38,614 nt of DNA from Desulfobacterales bacterium. GTDB lineage: Bacteria; Desulfobacterota; Desulfobacteria; Desulfobacterales; SURF-7. The stretch spans positions 1-38,614 of the forward strand of contig JANQFQ010000035.1 in NCBI GenBank assembly GCA_028277765.1, in the 5' to 3' direction. Below are positions 16,241 through 25,158 of the stretch, in pieces (the first letter of the stretch is position 1; every line of letters begins with the position of its first letter). Position numbers and translations under genes: made by a program. The notes under the pieces are model-generated. The model saw only the letters and a list, made by a program, of their open reading frames with translations. It was not told the origin of the DNA and did not search any database.

Positions 16241-19200
16241 GTGACAGTAGTTCTAAGTGCCTCTAAAAAAATACGCATTGAGCAGGTTCAGCAGGTATAT
16301 TCCAGACTGCCGGCTGCCACTGCGGTAATGTATATTGTTTCAACGGTTTTGGCGGGGGTTTTATGGCCTGCAAGCAGACATCCTTACATAACAGCGTGGT
16401 GGTGCATAATGATGCTGATTACCACCGGGTGCGGCATGCTGGCATTTTTTTATTACCGTTCCGTGCAATCCCCGGAGGTAATTGAGAAATGGGCTTTAAG
16501 GTTTTTTTGTTTTACAGTCATTACAGGAATTTCCTGGGGGGCAGCTGGTTTTCTTTTTTTCCCGGGACAGGATGTGGCCAGTCAGCTTCTCATCGTTTTC
16601 GTGGTGATAGGGGTGTCGAGCGCAAGTGTGCTTGCGTTATCTCCGCTTTGGGGATCAACGCTGGCATTTCTATGTATGACTCTGCTTCCTTTTGCTACAA
16701 GGTTTTTCCTGGAAGGTAATATATCCTCATCTCTTCAAGGTTTTTGCGTTCTACTGCTTCTATTTGGCCTTATTGTTACGGCATGGAAAATGCACAACAA
16801 TCTGGTGGAATACCTGACACTCCGAATCGATTATTTTAAACAGGAAGTGAAGCTGGGGGAGTCAGAAAAACGTTATAGCTCTTTGGTTAAAAACCTCCCC
16901 ATGGGGATTTTTAGATGTACCCCTGATGAAGATGGGACTTTCGTAATGATCAATCCAGCTATGGTGCGTATATTTGAATACAATAGCGTGGTTGAATTGT
17001 ATGAGCTTCGGCTTCCTGATCTGTTTTCTGATCAACATGACTATGAAACCTTTTCTGAAAAACTGCTATCCAGTGGAGAACTGATTGCCGAAGAATTCCG
17101 TTTAAGAAAAAAGAATGGTGAAACAATATGGGGTGCGGTTACTGCAAATGTAATCATGTATGATGCAGGCGGGGTACAGTACTATGACGGTATGATCGAA
17201 GATATTTCTGACCGCAGGAATGCTGAGAAAGCTTTGCGTGAAAGTGAAGAAAGGATGGAGCTGGCATTGCAAGGAGCTGAATTGGGGTTGTGGGATTGGG
17301 ATATTAATTCTGGTGCTTTGATCAGCAATGAGCGGGCGGTCAAGATGCTGGGGTATGACATCGAAGATTTAAAGCCGCATTTAGACACATGGCTTGAGCT
17401 AATCCATCCTGACGATATTTCAAAGGCAAATGAAAAGATTAAGCAGCATTTTAAAAATGAAACGCCTTTTCTTGATGTTGAATACAGGCTGCGTACCAAA
17501 TCAGGAGACTATCGTTGGGCTCTAGCCCGCGGTAAAGTAGTTGAACGGGATGAGCAGGGGAAAGCGCTTCGGTTTACAGGTACTACACTTGATGTTGATG
17601 ATCGAAAACAGGCTGATTTAGCCCTCCAGAAGAGTGAACAGCTTCTGGTCCATGCCCAGCATGTTGCTAAACTCGGCATGTGGGACCTGGATATTAAAGC
17701 CGATGAGATTGTCTGGTCAGATGAAGTATACAGGCTGTATCAGCGTTCTCCAAAAGACGGTCCCATAAAGATGGATGACTGGAAAAAATTCATATATCAG
17801 GAAGATTATCAATCCGTCTTGAAAATGTATGAAGGTGCGCTTAAGGGAAAGAATGAATTCAGTATGGATCACCGAATTGTCCGTGTAGACGGTGAAATAC
17901 GCCATGTATATTCAGAAGCAGAGGTAAGATGGGATGAAAGCGGCAGTCCGATCGGTATATTTGGTATTGTCTTTGATATTACTGAACGGAAGCAGGCTGA
18001 AGAAGCCTTGCGCAACAGCGAGAGGAAGTATCGCTTAATAACAGATAATGTAAGCGATACGATATGGCAAATGAACCTGGATCTTCAATTAACATATTTC
18101 AGTCCTTCTCTTAAAGACCTTTTAGGGTACAAGCCGGAAGAGATGGCGGGCAAAGAACTGGCTGATATACTCACTCCTGAATCATACAAAAAAGCGATGA
18201 AAGTGCTTGAGGAGGAGTTGATCCTTGAGAGAGGAGATGATGTGGATTTTTCTAGGATCCGGACCATGGAACTGGAACAATATCATAAGGTTGGGCACAC
18301 CATATGGGCTGAAACAAAAGCATCTTTTCTGAGAAGCGAAGATGGAAAGCCAGTTAGCGTGATCGGCACGACAAGGGATATTACCGAACGGAAACGGGCT
18401 GAAGAAGCTTTGAAGGAAGCAAAAGAAACAGCCGAGGCTGCCAACAAGGCAAAAAGCGAGTTTCTTGCCAATATGAGCCATGAGATACGGACGCCCATGA
18501 ACGCTATTATTGGTTCAACAACATTGCTGCTTGATATGGACAATACGTATGATCAGCAGAAATACCTGAAAATGATAAAAGTCTCAGCGGACAACCTTCT
18601 TACAATTATCAATGACATCCTCGATTTTTCAAAAATTGATGAAGGCAAAATTGAGCTTGAGCATATTGATTTCAATATTGAAAGTATGGTTTCGGATATT
18701 ATTGAAATGTTTTCGGAAAATATCAGCGGGGAAAAACTTGAGTTATCATTTCAAGTCGATCCGGAAGTACCTGAAACAGTCCGCGGTGATCCTGGCCGTT
18801 TGCGTCAAGTTCTTATAAATCTTGTGGCCAATGCTGTGAAGTTTACGGATAAAGGGAGTGTTGCTGTCCTGGTTTCAATAATCAATATGACAGATTCAGA
18901 AATTGATGTTCAATTTGTCGTTAAGGACACCGGCATCGGAATTCCCCGGGAACTGTATGACCGGATCTTTAAAGCGTTCATCCAGGCAGAATCTTCATTT
19001 TCAAGGAAGTATGGCGGCACGGGCCTTGGATTGATTATTTCAAAAAAACTTGTTGAAGTAATGGGTGGTAAGATCGGTTTTGAGAGTAAAAAAAAGCTGG
19101 GATCAACTTTTTGGTTCACCATACCCCTTAATAAGCAGAAAGAAGACAAAACGAAATTGCTGGCGGCTGACATCCAGGACAAGCGTATTTTAGTGGTTGC

Positions 19201-20395
19201 AGATGGTTCTGGAAGACTAGGGGTCATCCCTTCTTTCCTGGAAACATGGGACTGCAGATATATTTTTTCTTCAACCGCAGAAGAGACAATGACACAGCTG
19301 GTCGAGGCCGCAAAGGCTGACGATCCTTTCCATATTGTTATCATCGATTATTTTACCCCGGAAGTTGACGGAGAAGAGCTTGGCCGTCAAATTAAAGAAA
19401 CACCTGAGCTTAAAGAGACCTCCTTGATCCTTTTAAGTTCTCATGGATTGCGCGGTGATGCAGCACGCGTGAGCGAGATTGGCTTTGATGCCTATCTTAT
19501 TCAGCCGGTTAACCAGTCACAGCTTTTTGAATGCCTGAAGAGAGTGCTGACAGATTTTTCAGATACTACTGATCAGTCGGCAAAACCTATAATTACGCGG
19601 CATTCACTTGCCGAAACAAAGGAAAAGGTTTATCGTGTGCTTGTGGCTGAAAATGATGAGTTTAACCAGGAAATTATTATCAGTTTTCTTAGGGGTCCTT
19701 TTGATATTGATGTTGTCAGCAACGGGAGGGAGGCTTTTAAGGCTGTGAAAAGAGAGAAGTTTGACCTGATAATGATGGACCTGCGGATGCCTGAAATGGA
19801 TGGTTTTGAAACAGCCATGGCAATTCGAAATTTTGAAGAAAAATCCAAAGAAAACAGAACGCCTATTCTAGCCATAACCGCCCATGCGATCAGGGGGTAC
19901 AGAAAAAAATGTATTGAGGCTGGCATGGATGATTACCTGCCCAAACCGATAAGCCGTGAAAAACTGTTTGAAACTGTTAATAATCTGCTCCTTACACCTG
20001 AAAAGAAGAATTTAGATTCAGACGATCCTATACCTGAGACCCGGTCTGATGTTATTTTTGATAAAGACAAGCTTTTTGAAAATGTGGGAGGAAAGCAGAA
20101 TCTAGCTGAATTTCTCATTAAGAAGTTTTTCAATGCGCGTTTAAAACGCCTTGCGGAAATTAAAAACGCAATTGATACTGGTGATTGTGACGCACTGACG
20201 GATTCCGCCCATACATTTAAAGGTATTGTTAGTTACTTTTCAAGTACTGTAACTAATGAAGTGATAAAATTGGTAGAGATGGGCAGGAAAGAGGACTTGA
20301 CAGGAGCTGAAGAAACATATGCTACCCTGGAACAGATGGTATCTGACCTGGAAAAAGCTATCAATGAATTTATAAAAGAAATCGATCAGAAATAA
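16241..20395 (+). CDS. Hybrid sensor histidine kinase (7-8 TM-like input region, four PAS, HisKA, HATPase, two REC, HPt)
   Basis: A 1384-aa membrane-bound phosphorelay kinase. Residues about 25-185 hold six or so hydrophobic helices. Four PAS segments follow (about 215-330, 340-455, 460-585, 595-730), joined by repeated ITERKxAEEAL linkers. The HisKA H-box is [10 protein letters not shown] (His747) and the ATPase has N-A-V-K-F-T, D-T-G-I-G-I-P and G-G-T-G-L-G-L. Receiver 1 keeps an Asp (about 1036) but has Q in place of the conserved Lys (LIQPV) and only one acid in the pocket, so it may be a pseudo-receiver. Receiver 2 is complete (Asp1180, LPKPI). The C-terminal HPt has A-H-T-F-K-G (His1324). 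The start is GTG 16241, 10 nt after GGAG; a nearer ATG is out of frame. The divergent REC-PATAN regulator is a candidate partner. Confidence 0.92.
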   Translation: MTVVLSASKKIRIEQVQQVYSRLPAATAVMYIVSTVLAGVLWPASRHPYITAWWCIMMLITTGCGMLAFFYYRSVQSPEVIEKWALRFFCFTVITGISWGAAGFLFFPGQDVASQLLIVFVVIGVSSASVLALSPLWGSTLAFLCMTLLPFATRFFLEGNISSSLQGFCVLLLLFGLIVTAWKMHNNLVEYLTLRIDYFKQEVKLGESEKRYSSLVKNLPMGIFRCTPDEDGTFVMINPAMVRIFEYNSVVELYELRLPDLFSDQHDYETFSEKLLSSGELIAEEFRLRKKNGETIWGAVTANVIMYDAGGVQYYDGMIEDISDRRNAEKALRESEERMELALQGAELGLWDWDINSGALISNERAVKMLGYDIEDLKPHLDTWLELIHPDDISKANEKIKQHFKNETPFLDVEYRLRTKSGDYRWALARGKVVERDEQGKALRFTGTTLDVDDRKQADLALQKSEQLLVHAQHVAKLGMWDLDIKADEIVWSDEVYRLYQRSPKDGPIKMDDWKKFIYQEDYQSVLKMYEGALKGKNEFSMDHRIVRVDGEIRHVYSEAEVRWDESGSPIGIFGIVFDITERKQAEEALRNSERKYRLITDNVSDTIWQMNLDLQLTYFSPSLKDLLGYKPEEMAGKELADILTPESYKKAMKVLEEELILERGDDVDFSRIRTMELEQYHKVGHTIWAETKASFLRSEDGKPVSVIGTTRDITERKRAEEALKEAKETAEAANKAKSEFLANMSHEIRTPMNAIIGSTTLLLDMDNTYDQQKYLKMIKVSADNLLTIINDILDFSKIDEGKIELEHIDFNIESMVSDIIEMFSENISGEKLELSFQVDPEVPETVRGDPGRLRQVLINLVANAVKFTDKGSVAVLVSIINMTDSEIDVQFVVKDTGIGIPRELYDRIFKAFIQAESSFSRKYGGTGLGLIISKKLVEVMGGKIGFESKKKLGSTFWFTIPLNKQKEDKTKLLAADIQDKRILVVADGSGRLGVIPSFLETWDCRYIFSSTAEETMTQLVEAAKADDPFHIVIIDYFTPEVDGEELGRQIKETPELKETSLILLSSHGLRGDAARVSEIGFDAYLIQPVNQSQLFECLKRVLTDFSDTTDQSAKPIITRHSLAETKEKVYRVLVAENDEFNQEIIISFLRGPFDIDVVSNGREAFKAVKREKFDLIMMDLRMPEMDGFETAMAIRNFEEKSKENRTPILAITAHAIRGYRKKCIEAGMDDYLPKPISREKLFETVNNLLLTPEKKNLDSDDPIPETRSDVIFDKDKLFENVGGKQNLAEFLIKKFFNARLKRLAEIKNAIDTGDCDALTDSAHTFKGIVSYFSSTVTNEVIKLVEMGRKEDLTGAEETYATLEQMVSDLEKAINEFIKEIDQK

Positions 20396-20465
20396 TACTA
20401 CTCCGTATTTCTGACAAAGAAAAATTCACCCAGTTCATCTCTTAAAATTTAAAAGAGGTATAATA

Positions 20466-21212
20466 ATGGAAGATCTCATTAAAGAGTCAGCCCAAATTAT
20501 TGTTAATTCAAAATCGACCATCGCTTTGACTGGTGCGGGCATTTCAGTTGAGTCAGGAATACCCGACTTCAGGAGCGCTGGCGGTCTCTGGTCAAAGTTC
20601 GATCCTGCTGAGTACGCGACTATTCACGCTTTTCAGCAGGATCCGGAAAAAGTATGGAACATGCTCGTGGAGATGGAGGATGTTGTAAGTGGCGCTGAAC
20701 CGAATGCTGCGCATATCGGCATGGGAGACCTTGAAAAGATGGGGCTTCTCAAGTGTATCATCACACAGAATGTTGACAACCTTCACCAGGACGGGGGAGC
20801 GGAAAATGTTATTGAATATCACGGCAATTCAAGCTCTCTTTCCTGTCTAACGTGTAGGAAAAAATTCAAGTCTACTGACAAAAAAGGAGATAATCCTCCT
20901 AAATGCGATTGCGGGCAGATCCTAAAGCCGGATGTAATTTTTTTCGGTGAGGCGATCCCCGCTGATTCCATGAATCGGTCCTTTCATCTTGCCAGTTCAG
21001 CAGAGGCCCTGATAGTCGCGGGCACATCAGCAGTTGTTTCACCTGCCAATACCATTCCTGATATTGCCAAACAGAATGGCGCTAAAATTATTGAGATCAA
21101 TCTGGAGAGGACACAATTAACCGGCAGGCTTACCGATGTCTTCCTCCAGGGAAGCGCTGGGGAAACAATATCCGCGTTGGTGGAGGAAGTTAGGTTAATT
21201 AAAAGTGCCTAA
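20466..21212 (+). CDS. NAD-dependent protein deacylase, sirtuin (Sir2/CobB family)
   Basis: A 248-aa sirtuin that removes acyl groups from protein lysines using NAD. Motifs: TGAGISVESGIPDFR at the NAD site, TQNVDNLH, the catalytic His in EYHGN, a zinc site C-L-T-C...C-D-C-G, PDVIFFGEAIP, and VAGTSAVVSPAN. Length is typical for bacterial enzymes. The Y-x-x-R pair that marks CobB/SIRT5 desuccinylases is not evident at the expected place (W-N-M-L-V instead), so acetyl or other acyl specificity is open. In an acyl-CoA-rich catabolism a sirtuin could reverse enzyme acylation (inference). The start is ATG 20466 with AAAGAGG upstream. The stop codon lies inside a short tandem repeat. Confidence 0.93.
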   Translation: MEDLIKESAQIIVNSKSTIALTGAGISVESGIPDFRSAGGLWSKFDPAEYATIHAFQQDPEKVWNMLVEMEDVVSGAEPNAAHIGMGDLEKMGLLKCIITQNVDNLHQDGGAENVIEYHGNSSSLSCLTCRKKFKSTDKKGDNPPKCDCGQILKPDVIFFGEAIPADSMNRSFHLASSAEALIVAGTSAVVSPANTIPDIAKQNGAKIIEINLERTQLTGRLTDVFLQGSAGETISALVEEVRLIKSA

Positions 21213-21240
21213 AGTGCCTAAAGTTACAAGTGCCTAAAGT
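21203..21240. repeat. Tandem AAGTGCCTA repeat overlapping the sirtuin 3' end
   Basis: AAGTGCCTA occurs at the last codons of the sirtuin and is repeated directly downstream (three copies within 38 bp, one interrupted by AAGTTAC). A further copy lies at 21379-21388 next to two inverted 7-bp CTAGATA units (21360-21373). Confidence 0.75.
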
Positions 21241-21446
21241 TGTGGTATCGCTTCGCTCTGCCAGTTTTAAAAAAGTCGTGATCGGTTTAGAAACAGTGAT
21301 CAGAGTTTTGGAAATGCAGGATAAGGTGTATTGATGAGATTTCTAATCCTAAAGGTTTTTATCTAGTATCTAGCAATAAGTGCCTAAAGTCGTGGTCGAT
21401 TATGTTAAGCAAAATAATTATAAACAAATCAGTTGTTAAATCGTAG

Positions 21447-21463
21447 AGTGGGTTGTGCCCACT
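21447..21463. repeat. Small hairpin repeat, second copy
   Basis: AGTGGG-T-TGT-G-CCCACT, the same TGT-loop hairpin as at 3623-3639. Its right arm overlaps the stop codon of the ferritin-like relic on the minus strand. Confidence 0.55.
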
Positions 21464-21611
21464 ATCTAACACCAAATCGCGTCAGTATTGTTTTAAAACC
21501 TGTATCTTTTAATCGGCCTGCAGCAAATTCATAGAATTTCTTTGAATCCATTTCATTTTTTATCACCAGGGTTAAAATTTTTTCAAATTCAAACTTATCC
21601 AAGTTTTTCAC
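21462..21611 (-). pseudogene. Truncated ferritin-like (rubrerythrin-type) fragment
   Basis: A minus-strand frame of 49 codons (GTG 21611 to TAG) reads VKNLDKFEFEKILTLVIKNE then MDSKKFYEFAAGRLKDTGFK. The I-x-N-E-x-x-x-x-x-F-Y-x-x-A pattern is that of the first helix of rubrerythrin / ferritin-like diiron proteins, where the Glu is a metal ligand. Intact family members need two to four such helices, so this is a fragment. It ends in the hairpin repeat at 21447-21463, which suggests truncation by repeat insertion or a recombination scar. No convincing Shine-Dalgarno. Confidence 0.45.
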
Positions 21612-21889
21612 CTTGTTTTGTGTTATAATAATATAATTTTGTCATAATATACATTCGATTTAGATAAAAGTCGCATTAAATGAACAAGATATAACGACCA
21701 AGAATTGACTGTTTGTCGATAAAATGAATTTAAAACAAGGGCTAAGATGGTATTTAGGAAAAAAACGAACAGCAAGGTATCAGGTATTTAGTATCCATAA
21801 ATCAGGTATTCCCTGATTTACAATATTATTAAATAGATGTAATAGGGACAGGATAATATGGCCCATTATATTAAAAAAGGAGCGGCAAT

Positions 21890-23242
21890 ATGATTCCTCT
21901 GATCGATTTCCAGGACCGGTCATTAAACGGGCAGGTCAAGAAAGCAGATGAGTTTGACCTGGAATTTTCAATGAAAATAAGGGAGCTGGTTGAAAAATAT
22001 GACATTAAATATAATCCTGATGACCTGATCGTTGACGATAGAACAGCTGACGCAGTATTTAACGCGGGCGCTGAGCTTCTTGCTGAAACAGGTCTGTATC
22101 ACCTCAATACCCAGAGGGTGATAAACTTTTCAAAAGATGAAATCCTTGAATTTGTTAATGAAAGAAAAGAGGCCCCCTCAAAAATATCCATGGGGCAGGG
22201 CAATGATGAGATGACGATTGCTTTTAGAACAGGAAAAGAAACAATCCCTCCTGTGCTGTATGCTGGTGCTGCAGGTGTTATCACGGAAGAAGAATTCATG
22301 CCTTTTATGACATCTATGATGAGGGAAAAAAGAATAAAGGGTATGGGGATATCAGGCGGTATTGAAAAAGTGAATGGTATTGAACCAAAGGCGGGGACTT
22401 TGAGTGAAATCCACTGCGGACTATGGGAACAGGAGAAACTTGAGAAGGCGCTTGAAGAGGTTGGAAGACCGGGCATGAGTCTCGGCCTTTTATGTACGGT
22501 GAGTACTATTGGCGCGACCATACAGTGTCTGGACAGGGGATTTCGCGGCCCCCATAACACGCATATTGGTGTTCATATCATACCTGAACAGAAAATCGAC
22601 TGGGACAGGCTGATGCTGTCTCATTTTTGCGAAGACAGGGGGATTATCCCCTGGCAGAGCGCTATGTCGTTGATCGGCGGTCTCTGCCGGGATGCTGCGG
22701 ATGCGGCTGTTAGCCTTGTCGCGAATGTACTGGGCCACATGAGTTATGCTCATGGCCCCATCTGCAGCCTTTTTCCCACAGGCCTGGACGGAAGTTGGGG
22801 GACACGGTCTAGCATCTGGGCTGTTAGCGCGGCATCACGTGCTTCTGAAAGGAATATTCGTCTGGCAATTGGGAGCGGTGTTATCGGTTCATGGCAATGG
22901 GGGCTGACCCGGATAGGGATTATGCAGAACGCAGCACAGGCGCTGGTATACACGAAAAGCGGTCTTGCCTACGCGTGGCTAGGGGGGTATTCTGCCAAGG
23001 AAGCAGTGCTTGTGGATGATGTGATGACTGCTGCTGCCAAAATGAGTATAGATGAGGCTGGCAGCCTGGCAAACGCTGTGATTGCCAGGATAGATGAACT
23101 CGCGGAAAAAGACCAGCCCAGAGGGGCAATCGCCACTTTTAAAGATATATGTGATACAAAGACCGCCCGGCCCCTTCCCGAATACGAGAGAGCATTTGAC
23201 CAGGGGAGGGAAGAGCTGGTAAAACTTGGGATAAAACTATAG
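21890..23242 (+). CDS. Monomethylamine methyltransferase (MtmB) family protein without pyrrolysine
   Basis: A 450-aa protein that aligns by eye along its whole length with archaeal MtmB (458 aa). Shared features include the segment AGAELLAETGLYHLNTQRVI, I-T-E-E-E-F-M-P, GRPGM (192-196) and the tail ATFKDICDTKTARPLPEYER...LVKLGIKL, close to the MtmB C-terminus. MtmB transfers a methyl group from methylamine to a corrinoid protein and needs pyrrolysine encoded by an in-frame UAG. This frame contains no internal UAG, and the region that should align with Pyl202 (about residues 212-225) has ordinary residues. It is therefore a non-Pyl homologue, by analogy with the MtgB versus MttB split. No corrinoid protein or reactivase is nearby, so the substrate is unknown and need not be a methylamine. 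SD AAGGAG 8 nt before ATG. Confidence 0.78.
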   Translation: MIPLIDFQDRSLNGQVKKADEFDLEFSMKIRELVEKYDIKYNPDDLIVDDRTADAVFNAGAELLAETGLYHLNTQRVINFSKDEILEFVNERKEAPSKISMGQGNDEMTIAFRTGKETIPPVLYAGAAGVITEEEFMPFMTSMMREKRIKGMGISGGIEKVNGIEPKAGTLSEIHCGLWEQEKLEKALEEVGRPGMSLGLLCTVSTIGATIQCLDRGFRGPHNTHIGVHIIPEQKIDWDRLMLSHFCEDRGIIPWQSAMSLIGGLCRDAADAAVSLVANVLGHMSYAHGPICSLFPTGLDGSWGTRSSIWAVSAASRASERNIRLAIGSGVIGSWQWGLTRIGIMQNAAQALVYTKSGLAYAWLGGYSAKEAVLVDDVMTAAAKMSIDEAGSLANAVIARIDELAEKDQPRGAIATFKDICDTKTARPLPEYERAFDQGREELVKLGIKL

Positions 23243-23342
23243 GGTTTAGGGATAAGTAGAAGAAGGATATAGGGTAATAAGGGGAAGGGGATAGATTGAT
23301 CCCTCCGTCGCTAAAGCTATGGAGGATAGAGGTGCAACGAAC

Positions 23343-25031
23343 ATGACTGAGTGGAACCATTCAACAGATTTGCTGATCGTGGGATCAGGCGGCGGAGGTA
23401 TGACCGCGGCGCTAATTGCCAAAGATAAAGGGATGGATACCTTGATTATCGAAAAAGGATCTCAGTATGGCGGTTCAACATCACTGTCTGGTGGCGCAAT
23501 TTGGATTCCGAATAATATCCTGATGAAAAAAGCCGGAATCACGGATTCTACAGATGAGGCGTTGCGATATCTGAAAACACTCACAGAATCAAAAATATCA
23601 GAAGATCGTTTGCTGGCCTACATAAGTAAATCTGCCGAGATGGTAGCGTATTTACATGAAAACACGCAGGTACGTTATAAGATAGTACCTGGTTACGCCG
23701 ACTATTACCCCAATGTTTCAGGGAGTAAACCTGAAGGCGGAAGAACAATTGAACCAGTGCCATTACACGCGAGCCGTCTTGGCAAACTGCTGCCGGATTT
23801 ACTACAGATTCCCCTGCAAACACTTGTGTTTAGAAAAATATTTCTTGATGCATATGAATTTCATCAGATGTTTGACACCTCTTTTATCGGACGTCTAAAA
23901 TGTTTAAAAGTCCTATTGAGATATTTTTTAAATCCAAAACGTGTTTTTTATAAAAACGACCCCCACCTAACCCTTGGTACTGGCCTGGTTGGCCGCTTTC
24001 GTTTATCTTTACAGGATCGAAACATTCCGCTGTGGCTTAACACAGCTTCAAAAAAACTTATCACTGACAATGAACGTGTCATCGGGGTACAGGCTAAAAA
24101 AGGTGATCAGACCATCCATATACGCGCTAAAAAAGGGGTAATACTCGCAGCTGGCGGATTTGAACACAATAAGGAAATGCGTGAGAAGTATCAGCAGCAG
24201 CCGATCACTAACGAATGGACCGCGGGAAATAAGGAAAACACAGGGGATGCCATCCAGATGGGTATGGAAATCGGCGGGGACATCGATTTAATGGATGATG
24301 CATGGTGGATGTCTACCACACTTGTTCCGGATGAAAAATACCCCTATATGATACTCGTTGAAAGAACCCTGCCCGGATCTATTATTGTCAACGCAGATGG
24401 GAAACGTTTTACTAACGAGTCCGGGCCCTATATTGATGTGGTAAAAGATCAGTATGCCAGTCATAATAGCAGCACTAAATCAATACCCGCCTATTTGATT
24501 GTAGACCATAAATTTAGAAGGAACTTCCCGATTGGTCCGGTTATGCCCTATGGATCCAATGAAAAATTTATTAAAAATGGTGTTTTAAAAGTTGCAGACA
24601 CCATCAAGGAACTGGCTGAAATGTGCGGCATTAACCCAGATGGCCTGCAAAAAGAGATAGAGACGTTTAATGGATATGCTGTTGCCGGAAAAGATCCGGA
24701 ATTTCACAGAGGAGAAAATCCCATTGATCGATACTATAGTGATCCGTCTGTTAAGCCTAACTCTTGCCTTGCGCCACTGAAAAAACCGCCATTTTATGCC
24801 ATTAAACTTTATCCCGGAGATCTTGGGACAAAAGGTGGGTTGAAAACAGACAGCCGGGCGCGTGTGCTTCGGGAAGACAGCTCACCCATCGAGGGTTTAT
24901 ATGCAACAGGAAACTGCGCGGCATCTGTAATGGGAAACACATATCCAGGTGCTGGTGGAACTATCGGGCCGTCCATGACGTTTGGGTATATAGCGGCGCT
25001 TCACGCCGCAGGACTGAGTGATGAGGACTGA
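23343..25031 (+). CDS. KstD-like FAD-dependent dehydrogenase, paralogue 1
   Basis: A 562-aa flavoprotein of the 3-ketosteroid-delta1-dehydrogenase / fumarate reductase flavoprotein superfamily. It has the FAD-binding GSGGGGMTAAL near the N-terminus, the SQYGGSTSLSGGAIWIPNN loop, a KstD-like GYADYYPNVSG...GGRTIEP segment, and a C-terminal LYATGNCAASVMGNTYPGAG. The Tyr and Gly in T-Y-P-G-x-G correspond to catalytic-site residues of KstD. Such enzymes introduce or remove a C=C next to a ring ketone. The start at ATG 23343 rather than 23319 is supported by the paralogue, which begins with the same M-T-x-W. It lies just after the MtmB-like gene. An alicyclic or steroid-like ring substrate is plausible, but the family is broad. 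Confidence 0.88.
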   Translation: MTEWNHSTDLLIVGSGGGGMTAALIAKDKGMDTLIIEKGSQYGGSTSLSGGAIWIPNNILMKKAGITDSTDEALRYLKTLTESKISEDRLLAYISKSAEMVAYLHENTQVRYKIVPGYADYYPNVSGSKPEGGRTIEPVPLHASRLGKLLPDLLQIPLQTLVFRKIFLDAYEFHQMFDTSFIGRLKCLKVLLRYFLNPKRVFYKNDPHLTLGTGLVGRFRLSLQDRNIPLWLNTASKKLITDNERVIGVQAKKGDQTIHIRAKKGVILAAGGFEHNKEMREKYQQQPITNEWTAGNKENTGDAIQMGMEIGGDIDLMDDAWWMSTTLVPDEKYPYMILVERTLPGSIIVNADGKRFTNESGPYIDVVKDQYASHNSSTKSIPAYLIVDHKFRRNFPIGPVMPYGSNEKFIKNGVLKVADTIKELAEMCGINPDGLQKEIETFNGYAVAGKDPEFHRGENPIDRYYSDPSVKPNSCLAPLKKPPFYAIKLYPGDLGTKGGLKTDSRARVLREDSSPIEGLYATGNCAASVMGNTYPGAGGTIGPSMTFGYIAALHAAGLSDED

Positions 25032-25110
25032 GGGTAAAACATTAGGACTGAAGACTGAGTTTAAGAAAAGCAGCGCTTCATGCGCAGGACTGAGTGAAAG
25101 GATTTAGGAA
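25011..25110. repeat. AGGACTG repeats and duplicated gene tail after flavoprotein 1
   Basis: AGGACTG(AG) recurs several times starting in the last codons of the flavoprotein, partly with 7-bp spacing. Around 25070-25096 a stretch GCAGCGCTTCATGCGCAGGACTGAGTGA is a diverged copy of the gene's own 3' end (24998-25023). It marks incomplete tandem duplication. Confidence 0.7.
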
Positions 25111-25158
25111 TTAAGGGACTAATGTTTTAGGGTATCATAACTTACAGGCACAAAGAAT

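Larger units (their letters stand above)
21213..21889. other. 677-bp repeat-rich intergenic region
   Basis: It contains the AAGTGCCTA repeats, two units of the 7-bp family (21360-21373), a copy of the small TGT-loop hairpin (21447-21463) and a minus-strand ferritin-like relic (21462-21611). The rest (21612-21889) is AT-rich with no gene; it likely holds the promoter of the methyltransferase-family gene, but I see no clear promoter motif. Confidence 0.6.

Noticed and set aside
21890-23242. Reading the gene as trimethylamine methyltransferase (MttB/MtgB)
   Set aside because: The length, the GRPGM region and the C-terminal tail agree with MtmB rather than with MttB.
23319-23342. Eight-residue extension of flavoprotein 1
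   Set aside because: The paralogue starts at the equivalent of ATG 23343, and no ribosome binding site precedes 23319.
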